A stretch of 11,346 nucleotides of DNA, taken from contig CACXDF010000096.1 in NCBI GenBank assembly GCA_902766325.1, positions 1 through 11,346 of the forward strand, given 5' to 3'. A model generated the notes under the pieces. The model searched no databases and had not been told where the DNA came from. It worked only from the letters and a program-made list of their open reading frames with translations. Positions 1 through 7,325 of the stretch are shown piece after piece (positions within the stretch are counted from its first letter, which is position 1; each line of letters begins with the position of its first letter). The translations under genes were made by a program, and so were the position numbers. This stretch comes from an uncultured Eubacteriales bacterium. Lineage in GTDB: Bacteria > Bacillota > Clostridia > Christensenellales > DTU072.

Positions 1-416
1 ACGCGAACCATCTCGTCATAGGTCAAAGCGGCCTTGGCGATGGCTGACAAAATGCCTTGCGGCGTTGATTTCGTAAAGATCTTTGTCACGGCCGATTCGG
101 ACTTACCTAAATAGACGTCTTCGGTCTTTTTGTCGATTCTGCTCTGCAATTTGGTAATCTGCGCTTCACAATTCTTTCCGTCGTAAGTGGTGTCGGCATA
201 ATTAATCGTAGCGCCGCCTCTGTAATCCGTAGCGGACTTGGAATAGTCCGGCAGATCGGCAAGTGTTTTGATGCTTTTCGGCGTTAACTCGTCTTCCTTC
301 GTCGGCTTCGGCGGCGTCGGCGGATTAGGGCCGGGACAAGCCGTCAAGACCATCAACATCATCACCGCCATCATCGCGATCGCAGAGAGTTTGAGAAAAA
401 GTTTTCTCTTTGTCAT
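1..416 (-). CDS. Putative lipoprotein, N-terminal part (gene runs off the left edge)
   Basis: The first 138 codons of an exported lipoprotein are visible; the 3' end lies outside the window. The product starts with a basic stretch (MTKRKLFLK), a hydrophobic segment rich in Met and Ala (about residues 10-26) and a lipobox L24-T25-A26-C27, so it should be cleaved before Cys27 and lipid-anchored. A proline-rich linker (about residues 28-38) follows, then a polar region without cysteine pairs or a domain I recognise. The start is supported by GGAGG nine bases upstream and by a promoter at 464-492. The fold of the mature part is unknown to me. It could be a surface-exposed small lipoprotein or a ligand-binding one. 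Confidence 0.85.
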   Translation of the reverse strand, partial: MTKRKLFLKLSAIAMMAVMMLMVLTACPGPNPPTPPKPTKEDELTPKSIKTLADLPDYSKSATDYRGGATINYADTTYDGKNCEAQITKLQSRIDKKTEDVYLGKSESAVTKIFTKSTPQGILSAIAKAALTYDEMVR

Positions 417-463
417 AAAATGTAACCTCCGTTTCATTTTGGGCATACTACCCTTCTTTGGTA

Positions 464-492
464 ACTCTACCATACTTTCGACTCGTTGTCAA
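464..492 (-). promoter_or_regulatory. Sigma-A promoter of the lipoprotein gene
   Basis: Read on the minus strand, a perfect -35 box TTGACA (492-487) is followed after 17 bases by TAGAGT (469-464). That is a 4/6 match to TATAAT with a TGG extended -10 directly in front. Transcription would start near 457, giving a leader of about 40 bases before the ATG at 416 that includes the GGAGG ribosome binding site. Confidence 0.6.
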
Positions 493-583
493 TATGGGTT
501 TTAAAATATTTTATTTGCGTTGCGCGCGTCCGCACGCACAAGAGACGATCGAAAAATCAATTGAAAAAATGTAAAAAAAACGT

Positions 584-612
584 TTGACAAGCAAAAATGC
601 GAATGCTATAAT
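584..612 (+). promoter_or_regulatory. Consensus sigma-A promoter of the T-box operon
   Basis: TTGACA (584-589) and TATAAT (607-612) are both perfect consensus boxes with an optimal 17-base spacer and an extended -10 (TGC at 604-606). Transcription should start near 619. This gives a leader of about 320 bases that contains the T-box. Such a strong, apparently constitutive promoter fits control by conditional termination in the leader. Confidence 0.92.
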
Positions 613-624
613 CTGCTTAACTGA

Positions 625-909
625 ATAAAGGCTTTGACGAAGACGGCCGAACGATATCTTTTCCAGAGAAAATGCGATAGGTGAGAGGCATTAAAAGCGC
701 TACCGTTCAAGGGTCAATCACTTCCGAGCCGCGCCCAGAAAGCTCCTTTTTGATAAAGGGTCGTAGATGGCGACGTAAAGCACAACGTTATTCGTGCGTT
801 CGGTTAGTTGACCGGATAAAAAGTGGTATTCGTCCTCGGACGAGTGCAATTTGAGTGGTACCGCGATTGAAAAAACAGTCGTCTCAAACGTTGAGACGGC
901 TTTTTTATT
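625..909 (+). ncRNA. T-box riboswitch leader, probable isoleucine (AUC) specifier
   Basis: This is a complete tRNA-sensing leader. Stem I base: 630-633 pairs with 727-730. A K-turn with GA at 636-637 and 726-727 follows, then helix GAAG (639-642) with CTTC (721-724). The distal arm carries AGAGA (665-669) and a GGTGAGA loop (680-686), the usual pair of interlocked loops that contact the tRNA elbow. The triplet just before the conserved purine A720 and the helix strand CTTC is ATC (717-719), the position of the specifier codon, which suggests tRNA-Ile. Stem III is a 7-bp hairpin (828-834 with 839-845, loop CTCG). The antiterminator has TTTGAG (850-855) paired with CTCAAA (883-888), the seven-base bulge TGGTACC (856-862), and GCGA (863-866) paired with TCGT (879-882). 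The TGGT in the bulge fits a tRNA ending in ACCA, as tRNA-Ile does. The 5' side of the specifier loop lacks a clear AGUA motif, so the codon call is less certain than the T-box call. Confidence 0.95.
878..906 (+). terminator. T-box intrinsic terminator
   Basis: A 10-bp hairpin (878-887 with 891-900, loop ACG, one G-U pair) is followed directly by six T. Its 5' strand contains CTCAA (883-887), which is also needed for the antiterminator helix, so the two structures exclude each other. Termination is expected when the cognate tRNA is charged, and readthrough when uncharged tRNA docks on the TGGT bulge. Confidence 0.95.
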
Positions 910-942
910 ATAAAAACAAAAACATACAAGGAGGAAAAAAGT

Positions 943-3252
943 ATGTCCACAAAAACAAAACAAACGCTTAACGAAAAAATCAAAGACGTGGCTAAACGAA
1001 TTAGAACCGCGCGAGAATCAGTGGGCATTACCATCGAGCAAGCCGCTGCCGAATTGAATCTTACTCCCGCCGAATATAAAAAGTACGAAGAAGGCACCAC
1101 CGACTTCAGCTTTACCTTTATTTATAAAATCGCGAAGCTCTGCGACGTCGAGATCACCGATATCATGGAGGGTCAAAGCCCGAGCCTGTCCACCTATACC
1201 GTAACGCGCAAAGGAGAAGGCACTCCCATCGTCAGAAGAAAAGGCTTCGAGTATTATCGCCTGGCTCCCCTCTTCAAGGATAAACTGGCCGAACCGTTTT
1301 TGGTCACCATTCCCTACTCCGAAGAGGCGCTCAGCCGTCCTCCGCACTATTCGACTCACGCCGGTCAAGAACTGGATATCGTTTTATCCGGTACGTTAAA
1401 GATGATCGTCGGCGACAACAGCGAGATCCTGCACGAAGGCGACGCCATCTATTACGACTCGTCCAATCCGCACGACGAGATCGCGCTCGGCGGCGAGCCC
1501 TGCTCTATCTACGCCGTCGTTATGAACCCGAAAGGCGGCATGTCCGAATATAAAGAAACGGAGTCCTCTTTATCCTGCTATTGCAACGTCGATCTCGCCG
1601 GGCTGAAAGATCCCGTCGTAGAGCCGTTTATTACCACTCGCCTGAACGAAAACGGATCCCTCGCCGCTATCGATTTCCATAACGAAGATAAATTCAACTT
1701 CGCTTTCGATATCGTCGACAAACTGGCCGAAAAGTGTCCCGATAAACGCGCTATGGTATACGTAAACGATAATAAGGAAACCACGTACTTTACCTTTAAA
1801 CAGATCGCCGAAGAGACAAACCGCACGGCGAATTACTTTGCCGATCTGGGTATCAAGCGCGGCGATAAAGTCATGCTCGTATTAAAGCGTCATTATCAGT
1901 TCTGGTTCTCCATTCTTGCTTTGCATAAGATAGGCGCCGTCGTCATCCCGGCGACCAACCTTCTCGTCGAGCACGACTTCGACTACCGCTATAATGCGGC
2001 GACGGTAAAAGCCATCGTTTGCACGGCCGACGGACAAACTGCGGACGAAGCGGAAAAGGCCGCGAAAAAACTCCCCTACTCCATGATCAAAGTCATCGTC
2101 AACGGTCAAAAAGAAGGCTGGCACGACTTTAATAAAGAATATGCGTCGTATTCGCCCGTCTACGATCGCGCAAGCGACGCGCCCTGCGGCGACGAAGATA
2201 TGCTTATGTTCTTCACCAGCGGCACGACCGGCTACCCGAAGATCGCCACTCACTCCTATAAGTATCCTCTCGGGCACTATATCACCGCCAAGTATTGGCA
2301 TAACGTAGACCCGAACGGTCTGCATTTTACCATGGCCGATACCGGTTGGGGAAAAGCGCTTTGGGGCAAGTTGTACGGACAATGGATGTGCGAAACGGCC
2401 GTCTTCGTGTACGACTTCAATAAGTTCAATGCGGCGGACGTGCTGGAGCTCTTCTCAAAATACCACATCACCACTTTCTGTGCGCCGCCGACCATCTATC
2501 GTTTCTTTATCAAAGAAAATTTGGCCAAGTACGACCTCTCTTCCATCAAGTATTCGACCATCGCGGGCGAAGCCCTGAATCCCGAGGTCTACTATCAATG
2601 GCACAAAGCGACGGGTATTCGTCTGATGGAAGGTTTCGGTCAGACGGAAACGACTTTGACCGTAGCGAACCTTGTCGGAGCCAAAGTAAAACCCGGCTCC
2701 ATGGGTAAACCAAGCCCCTTATACGACGTCGACATCATCAACGATAACGGCGAGTCTACTAAAGTCGGCGAGATCGGCGAGATCGTCGTTCATACCGAAA
2801 AAGGCAATCCCTGCGGACTGTTCAAAGGATATTACAGAGACGAGGCAGCCACGAAAAAGGCTCATCACGATAATATTTATCACACCGGCGACACGGCATG
2901 GCGCGACGAAGAAGGTTATTTTTGGTACGTCGGCAGGACGGACGACGTTATCAAGTCGAGCGGATATCGTATCGGACCTTTCGAGATCGAAAGCGTCATT
3001 ATGGAGCTTCCTTACGTTCTGGAATGCGCCGTTACGGCCGTGCCGGACGAAGTGCGCGGACAAGTCGTCAAAGCGACCATCGTTTTGACCAAGGGCACCG
3101 AAGGGACGGAAGAACTGAAAAAAGAGATCCAACAATACGTCAAAAAGAACACCGCCCCCTATAAGTACCCCCGTATTGTGGAATTCATCGACGAACTTCC
3201 GAAGACGATCAGCGGAAAGATCCGCCGAGTGGAATTACGCGGAAAAAATTAA
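943..3252 (+). CDS. HTH-cupin-acyl-CoA synthetase fusion (MACS-type AMP-binding ligase)
   Basis: This 769-residue fusion probably activates a carboxylic acid to acyl-CoA through an acyl-AMP. The domains in order are: an XRE-type helix-turn-helix (about residues 12-75), a cupin barrel (about 100-195; motif 1 H135, H139, E143, G150; motif 2 H177), then a full ANL-superfamily ligase (about 240-769). Ligase motifs are the P-loop TSGTTGYPK (425-433), GFGQTE (564-569), YHTGD (646-650), the hinge region GRTDDVIKSSGYR, and the catalytic lysine K759 in PKTISGKIR. The P-loop followed by H and LGH resembles medium-chain acyl-CoA ligases (ACSM and archaeal Macs) more than acetyl-CoA synthetase. The HTH-cupin part matches the layout of stand-alone small-molecule-sensing regulators, so the protein may sense its substrate or bind DNA as well as catalyse. 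AAGGAGG lies eight bases before the ATG. It is the first gene after the T-box. The substrate is inferred from the T-box, not proven. Confidence 0.93.
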   Translation: MSTKTKQTLNEKIKDVAKRIRTARESVGITIEQAAAELNLTPAEYKKYEEGTTDFSFTFIYKIAKLCDVEITDIMEGQSPSLSTYTVTRKGEGTPIVRRKGFEYYRLAPLFKDKLAEPFLVTIPYSEEALSRPPHYSTHAGQELDIVLSGTLKMIVGDNSEILHEGDAIYYDSSNPHDEIALGGEPCSIYAVVMNPKGGMSEYKETESSLSCYCNVDLAGLKDPVVEPFITTRLNENGSLAAIDFHNEDKFNFAFDIVDKLAEKCPDKRAMVYVNDNKETTYFTFKQIAEETNRTANYFADLGIKRGDKVMLVLKRHYQFWFSILALHKIGAVVIPATNLLVEHDFDYRYNAATVKAIVCTADGQTADEAEKAAKKLPYSMIKVIVNGQKEGWHDFNKEYASYSPVYDRASDAPCGDEDMLMFFTSGTTGYPKIATHSYKYPLGHYITAKYWHNVDPNGLHFTMADTGWGKALWGKLYGQWMCETAVFVYDFNKFNAADVLELFSKYHITTFCAPPTIYRFFIKENLAKYDLSSIKYSTIAGEALNPEVYYQWHKATGIRLMEGFGQTETTLTVANLVGAKVKPGSMGKPSPLYDVDIINDNGESTKVGEIGEIVVHTEKGNPCGLFKGYYRDEAATKKAHHDNIYHTGDTAWRDEEGYFWYVGRTDDVIKSSGYRIGPFEIESVIMELPYVLECAVTAVPDEVRGQVVKATIVLTKGTEGTEELKKEIQQYVKKNTAPYKYPRIVEFIDELPKTISGKIRRVELRGKN

Positions 3253-3269
3253 ATAAAGGAGAATAAATC

Positions 3270-4073
3270 ATGAAAATCGGCGTTCAACTTTACACCCTCA
3301 GAAACTACGCGAAAGGCGAAAGCGGACTGGAAAGCGTTTTTTCCAAAGTTCGGGAAATGGGCTATGATACCGTGCAGTACTCCGGTTGCCCGGCCTTCCC
3401 GGAAGAGGTCAAAACGGAAACCCTGAAAAAAATAGCCGACGCAAACGGCATCAACATATGCCTGACGCACGTACCCGTCGAAAAGATTTTCGATCAGACG
3501 GAAAAAACGGCCGAAGAACACCTCAAACTCGGTTGTCCGACGGTAGGACTGGGCGGTATGCCCCGTCCCGCGCGCACTTCGCCCGACGAACTGAAAAAGT
3601 TTATCGAGAAGATGAACGTCGCCGCCGATAAGCTCTCCGAGTTCGGTCTCGGTCTCGCCTATCACCATCATGATTTCGAATTTAATAAATGCGGAGACGA
3701 ACGTATCTTCGATACGCTCATTCGAGAATTCGATCCGAAAATTTTCTTCACCGTGGACACCTATTGGGCCAAAGTCGGCGGAGAAGACCCCGTCGCCTGG
3801 ATGAAAAAGCTGGACGGCAGGATCCGCGATCTGCATATCAAAGACTGGACGGATAAGGTCAATTTCTTTGTAAAAGTCTTCCTGCGCCAAAAACAACTCA
3901 TGTGTCCCGTCGGCGCCGGAAAACTGGACTTCAAGAGCATCTTTGCCGAAGGAAAAAGACAAGGCGTCAATACCGCTCTTATCGAATTGGATATAGCGCC
4001 CAAGCCGTACGTTGCGCTTCAACAAAGCACCGACTACCTTAACAAACTCTTTCCCGATAAGTCTCTGATCTAA
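3270..4073 (+). CDS. Sugar-phosphate isomerase/epimerase-like TIM-barrel protein
   Basis: This 267-residue protein belongs to the xylose isomerase-like/AP endonuclease 2 superfamily. It opens with MKIGVQLYTLRN, the typical first strand. Likely divalent-metal ligands are E137 (in HHHDFE), D163 (VDTYW), H189 (LHIKD) and E239 (LIELD). The D-to-H spacing of 26 residues matches ketose 3-epimerases, but the H-to-E spacing is longer, so the region around residues 195-220 is expanded. The family isomerises or epimerises sugars, sugar acids or inositol derivatives; the substrate cannot be read from the sequence. The gene lies 17 bases after the acyl-CoA ligase, has AAAGGAG before its ATG, and shares the T-box transcript. 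Why such an enzyme is co-regulated with an acyl-CoA ligase is unclear. Confidence 0.88.
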   Translation: MKIGVQLYTLRNYAKGESGLESVFSKVREMGYDTVQYSGCPAFPEEVKTETLKKIADANGINICLTHVPVEKIFDQTEKTAEEHLKLGCPTVGLGGMPRPARTSPDELKKFIEKMNVAADKLSEFGLGLAYHHHDFEFNKCGDERIFDTLIREFDPKIFFTVDTYWAKVGGEDPVAWMKKLDGRIRDLHIKDWTDKVNFFVKVFLRQKQLMCPVGAGKLDFKSIFAEGKRQGVNTALIELDIAPKPYVALQQSTDYLNKLFPDKSLI

Positions 4074-5102
4074 ATGAAACGAGTCTCGGCATACGCGAAA
4101 AACGCGCAAGAAACGTTTTTTGAGCGTCCCCTGTCCGCAGGGGACGCACTTGTATTTTCTTCCGTTTCTTATCTCGACTTTTTGCCGGAACTTTTTTCTT
4201 TTCCGTTCGCTCTGAAAGACACTTTCGGCGTCATCCCCGGCAACCGAGTTCTTTACGGATGCGCTTTTTCCGGACGATTTAAGGACGTTCAAGTCGTCTA
4301 TCAGAACACCGTTTTTTTACATAAACCCCATTGCCAATATTCCGTTACAGCTTTTCTTTTCGACAAAAGCGTCTTTATCGCGTTCAGAGGAACGGACGAG
4401 ACGGTCACGGGATGGTTGGAAGACTTTGATATCATCCACAGTAAAAAACTGTACTCTCACGAGCTGAGCATTCGCGATCTCAACGAGATCGGAAAGCAAT
4501 TTCCCGATCATACGTTATACGTCGGCGGTCACTCCAAAGGAGGACACCTTGCTACTTATTCCGCCTCCTTTTGCGACGAAGAAGTCAAAAAACGGATAAA
4601 AAAGGTCTATTGTTTCGACGGCCCGGGCGTCCTGCCCGAAGTGCGGTATTCTCCGGAGTATAAAGAGACGCTGCAAAAAACGGAAAAATACGTGCCGGTA
4701 TCCAGTTTTATCGGCATGATCCTGACAGGTTCCGATCCCGTTCTCCCCGCCGCCTCTTTCGGCTTTTGGTTTCAAAAACACGATCATTTTTCGTGGTACG
4801 TCAACGACGACGGCTCTATGGTCGCTCGCAAAAAACTGAAACCTATCGCGTTGAAAACGAAAAGAGTTTTCCAAAAAGTTATTACCGCTTTATCCCGGGA
4901 AGAACGACTTATGTTCACGGACATTGCGGAAAGAACGCTCGTATATGCGGAAATCAAAAACATCTACCGCATGAGCCTGCGTTCCATAAGACGCATTTTC
5001 CATTATCTTTTGGTCTGCGTTCGGAATAAAGAAGAAAAAAAATTATTAAAATGGATCAGAAAAGAATTCCTGATCGGTTTTTTATCCCCGTTTTGTAAGT
5101 AA
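4074..5102 (+). CDS. DUF2974/Mbeg1-like alpha/beta hydrolase (lipase-like)
   Basis: This 342-residue cytoplasmic protein has no signal peptide. It contains FRGTDE (104-109) and the nucleophile elbow GGHSKGGHLA with probable catalytic Ser154. D182 (FDGPG) and H236 or H238 (KHDHFSW) are candidates for the rest of the triad. FRGTD...GHSKGG is the signature of the DUF2974 family, distantly related to lipase class 3. No substrate is established to my knowledge; a lipid or acyl-ester hydrolase is the likely activity. The ATG follows the previous TAA without a gap (TAAATG), and no good Shine-Dalgarno sequence precedes it, so translation probably depends on reinitiation. The last codons overlap the convergent methyltransferase gene by 21 bases and contain a candidate terminator. 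Confidence 0.85.
   Translation: MKRVSAYAKNAQETFFERPLSAGDALVFSSVSYLDFLPELFSFPFALKDTFGVIPGNRVLYGCAFSGRFKDVQVVYQNTVFLHKPHCQYSVTAFLFDKSVFIAFRGTDETVTGWLEDFDIIHSKKLYSHELSIRDLNEIGKQFPDHTLYVGGHSKGGHLATYSASFCDEEVKKRIKKVYCFDGPGVLPEVRYSPEYKETLQKTEKYVPVSSFIGMILTGSDPVLPAASFGFWFQKHDHFSWYVNDDGSMVARKKLKPIALKTKRVFQKVITALSREERLMFTDIAERTLVYAEIKNIYRMSLRSIRRIFHYLLVCVRNKEEKKLLKWIRKEFLIGFLSPFCK
5054..5083. terminator. Candidate bidirectional terminator between convergent operons
   Basis: GATCAG (5054-5059) pairs with CTGATC (5070-5075), and after one mismatch AA with TT closes an AGAA loop. On the plus strand six T follow at 5078-5083. On the minus strand the hairpin is followed by a T-rich tract (complement of about 5036-5052). 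It lies inside the last codons of the plus-strand hydrolase gene and begins seven bases after the methyltransferase stop. The stem is short and only half GC, so its strength is uncertain. Confidence 0.5.
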
Positions 5103-5669
5103 AATAACGCCGTCTTCCAAATCGAATTTCCGAACGGTCATATCTACGTCTCCTTCCGCGATTTCAATAAAGGAGCGCAAGGCGTTTACGTTCGTACGGT
5201 GTTTATGAGCCGGAGCGTCGTTCGTTTCCACCATGCCGTGAAAGAGAATATCATCCGCAAAAAGAATGCCCCCGGGAAGAAGCATTTTTTTTAAATAGGG
5301 ATACGCTTCGGGATAATAAGACTTGGGACCGTCCAAAATAATGAGATCGTACCTGTTTTCCGACATGAGCGGCAAGACTTCTTTACAGTCGCCCAAAATG
5401 ATTTCACAACGATCGAAAAGACCGAATTCTTCCAAATTATTCTTCGCGGCGAAATATCTGTCCTCGTCGATCTCGATAGTCGTTACTTTTTTTCCGCCGG
5501 CAAGAAGAACGCCGATCGCGCCGAGCCCGATGCACGTTCCGATCTCAAGAGTCTCTTTCGGACGCAGTTTTTCGACAACGCCCGCAAGAAGTTTTGCGGT
5601 CAGAGGACGCATCACAGGGATATGCTCCCGCAAGGCGTCCGACCGTTTTTTTTCGAGTTTATTAATCAT
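5082..5669 (-). CDS. Family 3 SAM-dependent O-methyltransferase, TrmR/YrrM-like
   Basis: This 195-residue Rossmann-fold methyltransferase has the SAM-binding motif LEIGTCIGLGA (41-51), an acidic strand end (TIEIDED, 64-70), IILDGPKSYY with D113, and ADD at 138-140, which would hold the divalent metal used by family 3 O-methyltransferases. In Bacillus subtilis the relative YrrM/TrmR methylates 5-hydroxyuridine at tRNA position 34. That role is plausible here, given the neighbouring RNA-processing gene, but catechol-type substrates cannot be excluded. The protein is slightly shorter than typical relatives (about 210-220 residues). Its ATG overlaps the RNase J stop as ATGA, so the two genes are translationally coupled. 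The 3' end overlaps the convergent hydrolase gene by 21 bases. Confidence 0.87.
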   Translation of the reverse strand: MINKLEKKRSDALREHIPVMRPLTAKLLAGVVEKLRPKETLEIGTCIGLGAIGVLLAGGKKVTTIEIDEDRYFAAKNNLEEFGLFDRCEIILGDCKEVLPLMSENRYDLIILDGPKSYYPEAYPYLKKMLLPGGILFADDILFHGMVETNDAPAHKHRTNVNALRSFIEIAEGDVDMTVRKFDLEDGVILLTKRG

Positions 5670-7303
5670 TCGAACACGATAGGCACGATGACCGGACGCT
5701 TATCCAAACGTTTTTGGATCTTTTTCGCAAGTAATTTACGAACGTACTGCTTCGCGCCGTCCATGCCGGCCTCCGTCAGCTTTCCGCTTTGGATCTCGGT
5801 CACTATTTCTTCGGTGATCTCGGCGCGGACTTCGTCGGGGATATTGATGCCGCGCGTCACGATAACGGGCTCGCGATAGGTCTCGGGATTGATGAATACG
5901 GTGGCGATGACGCACCCGCTCGTAGCGAGCGCCTTTCTGTCTCCGATAAGACCGTTGACGTCTTCGACAAGATACTTACCGTCGAAAAGCGTTTGTCCGC
6001 AAGGTACGTTACATCCAACGCGAATGCCGGTCGAATCGACTTCGACCGAATTACCGTTTTGCGCGATGAATATCCTGCTTGCGCCCATACCAATTTCCAT
6101 GGCCAGTTCTTTATGCATTTTCAGGTGTCTGTATTCACCGTGGACGGGAATAAAATAGCTCGGTTTCAATAAAGAAAAGATCAGCTTTAATTCTTCTCTG
6201 CAAGCGTGCCCGGACGAGTGGATCTCGGCAAGAGCTTGATAGACGACTTCGGCTCCGCGCTTATTGAGGTTATTGATGACTCCGAAGATAGTCTTTTCAT
6301 TTCCGGGAATGGCCGAAGAACTCATAAGTACGGTATCATAATCCCCAACTTCCAGTTTCGGGAACTCATTCTCACTCATTCTCGTAAGCGCGCTCATCGG
6401 CTCCCCTTGCGTTCCGGTGCAAATTACACACAGTTTGTCAAGATCGTACTTCCCGATCTTGTCGATATCGATCACAGCGTCTTCGGGATAATGCAATTCT
6501 CCCAGGTCAAGGGCGATCTCGGCGATTTTTTGTAAACTGCGTCCGGCAAAAGCCACCTTTCTGTCGTGCAATACGGCGCAATTGATGATCTGTTGCACGC
6601 GGTGCACGTTACTTGCGAAGGTCGCTACGATGATGCGTTTATCCTTATTCTGAACGAACAAATTATCGAGGGCTTTGAAGACGTTGCTTTCGCTCATACT
6701 GTAGCCCGGCTTCTCCACGTTGGTAGAATCGGCCATCAGGAGCAAGACCCCCTCTTCTCCGATCTGCGCGATACGAGTAAGATCGGTCGTCTTACCGTCG
6801 ATCGGGGTATGATCGATCTTAAAGTCGCCCGTCATGAAGATGGTGCCTTTCGGCGTCCAGATGGCGAGAGCGTAGCTGCCCGCGATGGAGTGCGTCACGC
6901 GAATGAATTCGACGGACATCTTACCTGCCGGGATCACGTCGCGATCCTCGACCGGATAGAGCGTATAGTCTTCTACTTTGAATTCTTTCAACTTGCTCTC
7001 AAGAATGCCGAGCGCAAGCGGACTGCCGTATACGGGTACTTTTATGTCCTTCAACAGAAAGGGCAAAGCCCCGATATGATCCTCGTGTCCGTGCGTAATA
7101 AAAATACCCTTGATTTTGCTTCTGTTGTTCAGAAGATAGGTATAATCGGGTATGACGTATTCGATACCCGGCGTCTCTTCGTTATCCGGAAAAGTAAGTC
7201 CCGCGTCCACGACGATGATATCTTCTCCGTGCTCGATGCAGGTTATATTTTTACCTATTTCTCCGACGCCGCCGAGAAAAGATATTTTGATTCTTTTTGC
7301 CAT
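5666..7303 (-). CDS. rnj: Ribonuclease J (metallo-beta-lactamase/beta-CASP)
   Basis: This 545-residue RNase J is the Firmicutes enzyme with 5'-to-3' exonuclease and endonuclease activity in mRNA turnover and RNA maturation. The metallo-beta-lactamase core shows HGHEDH (H71, H73, D75, H76), H138 (VTHSIAGS) and D160 (MTGDFKID) for two zinc ions. The beta-CASP insert begins after ADSTN (191-195), and PVHGEYRH supplies the late histidine. A C-terminal domain of about 100 residues follows, and the length is normal for the family. The start is firm: GAGGTG lies seven bases upstream of the ATG. It begins 22 bases after the upstream hydrolase stop with no terminator between, so cotranscription is likely, and it overlaps the downstream methyltransferase by ATGA. 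I cannot tell J1 from J2. Confidence 0.97.
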   Translation of the reverse strand: MAKRIKISFLGGVGEIGKNITCIEHGEDIIVVDAGLTFPDNEETPGIEYVIPDYTYLLNNRSKIKGIFITHGHEDHIGALPFLLKDIKVPVYGSPLALGILESKLKEFKVEDYTLYPVEDRDVIPAGKMSVEFIRVTHSIAGSYALAIWTPKGTIFMTGDFKIDHTPIDGKTTDLTRIAQIGEEGVLLLMADSTNVEKPGYSMSESNVFKALDNLFVQNKDKRIIVATFASNVHRVQQIINCAVLHDRKVAFAGRSLQKIAEIALDLGELHYPEDAVIDIDKIGKYDLDKLCVICTGTQGEPMSALTRMSENEFPKLEVGDYDTVLMSSSAIPGNEKTIFGVINNLNKRGAEVVYQALAEIHSSGHACREELKLIFSLLKPSYFIPVHGEYRHLKMHKELAMEIGMGASRIFIAQNGNSVEVDSTGIRVGCNVPCGQTLFDGKYLVEDVNGLIGDRKALATSGCVIATVFINPETYREPVIVTRGINIPDEVRAEITEEIVTEIQSGKLTEAGMDGAKQYVRKLLAKKIQKRLDKRPVIVPIVFE

Positions 7304-7325
7304 ATATATTCACCTCAACGTTGTA

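Noticed and set aside
417..583. A further gene or RNA in the left part of the long intergenic region
   Set aside because: Apart from the lipoprotein promoter and ribosome binding site, only AT-rich sequence without structure or a supported reading frame is seen.
718..1100. Small minus-strand open frames across the T-box leader and the start of the ligase gene
   Set aside because: The sequence is fully explained by the T-box structures and the HTH domain; the frames have no ribosome binding site or recognisable product.
3249..4292. A 347-codon open frame on the minus strand opposite the TIM-barrel gene
   Set aside because: It mirrors the codon pattern of the plus-strand gene, has no recognisable domain, and the plus-strand protein has clear family motifs and a ribosome binding site.
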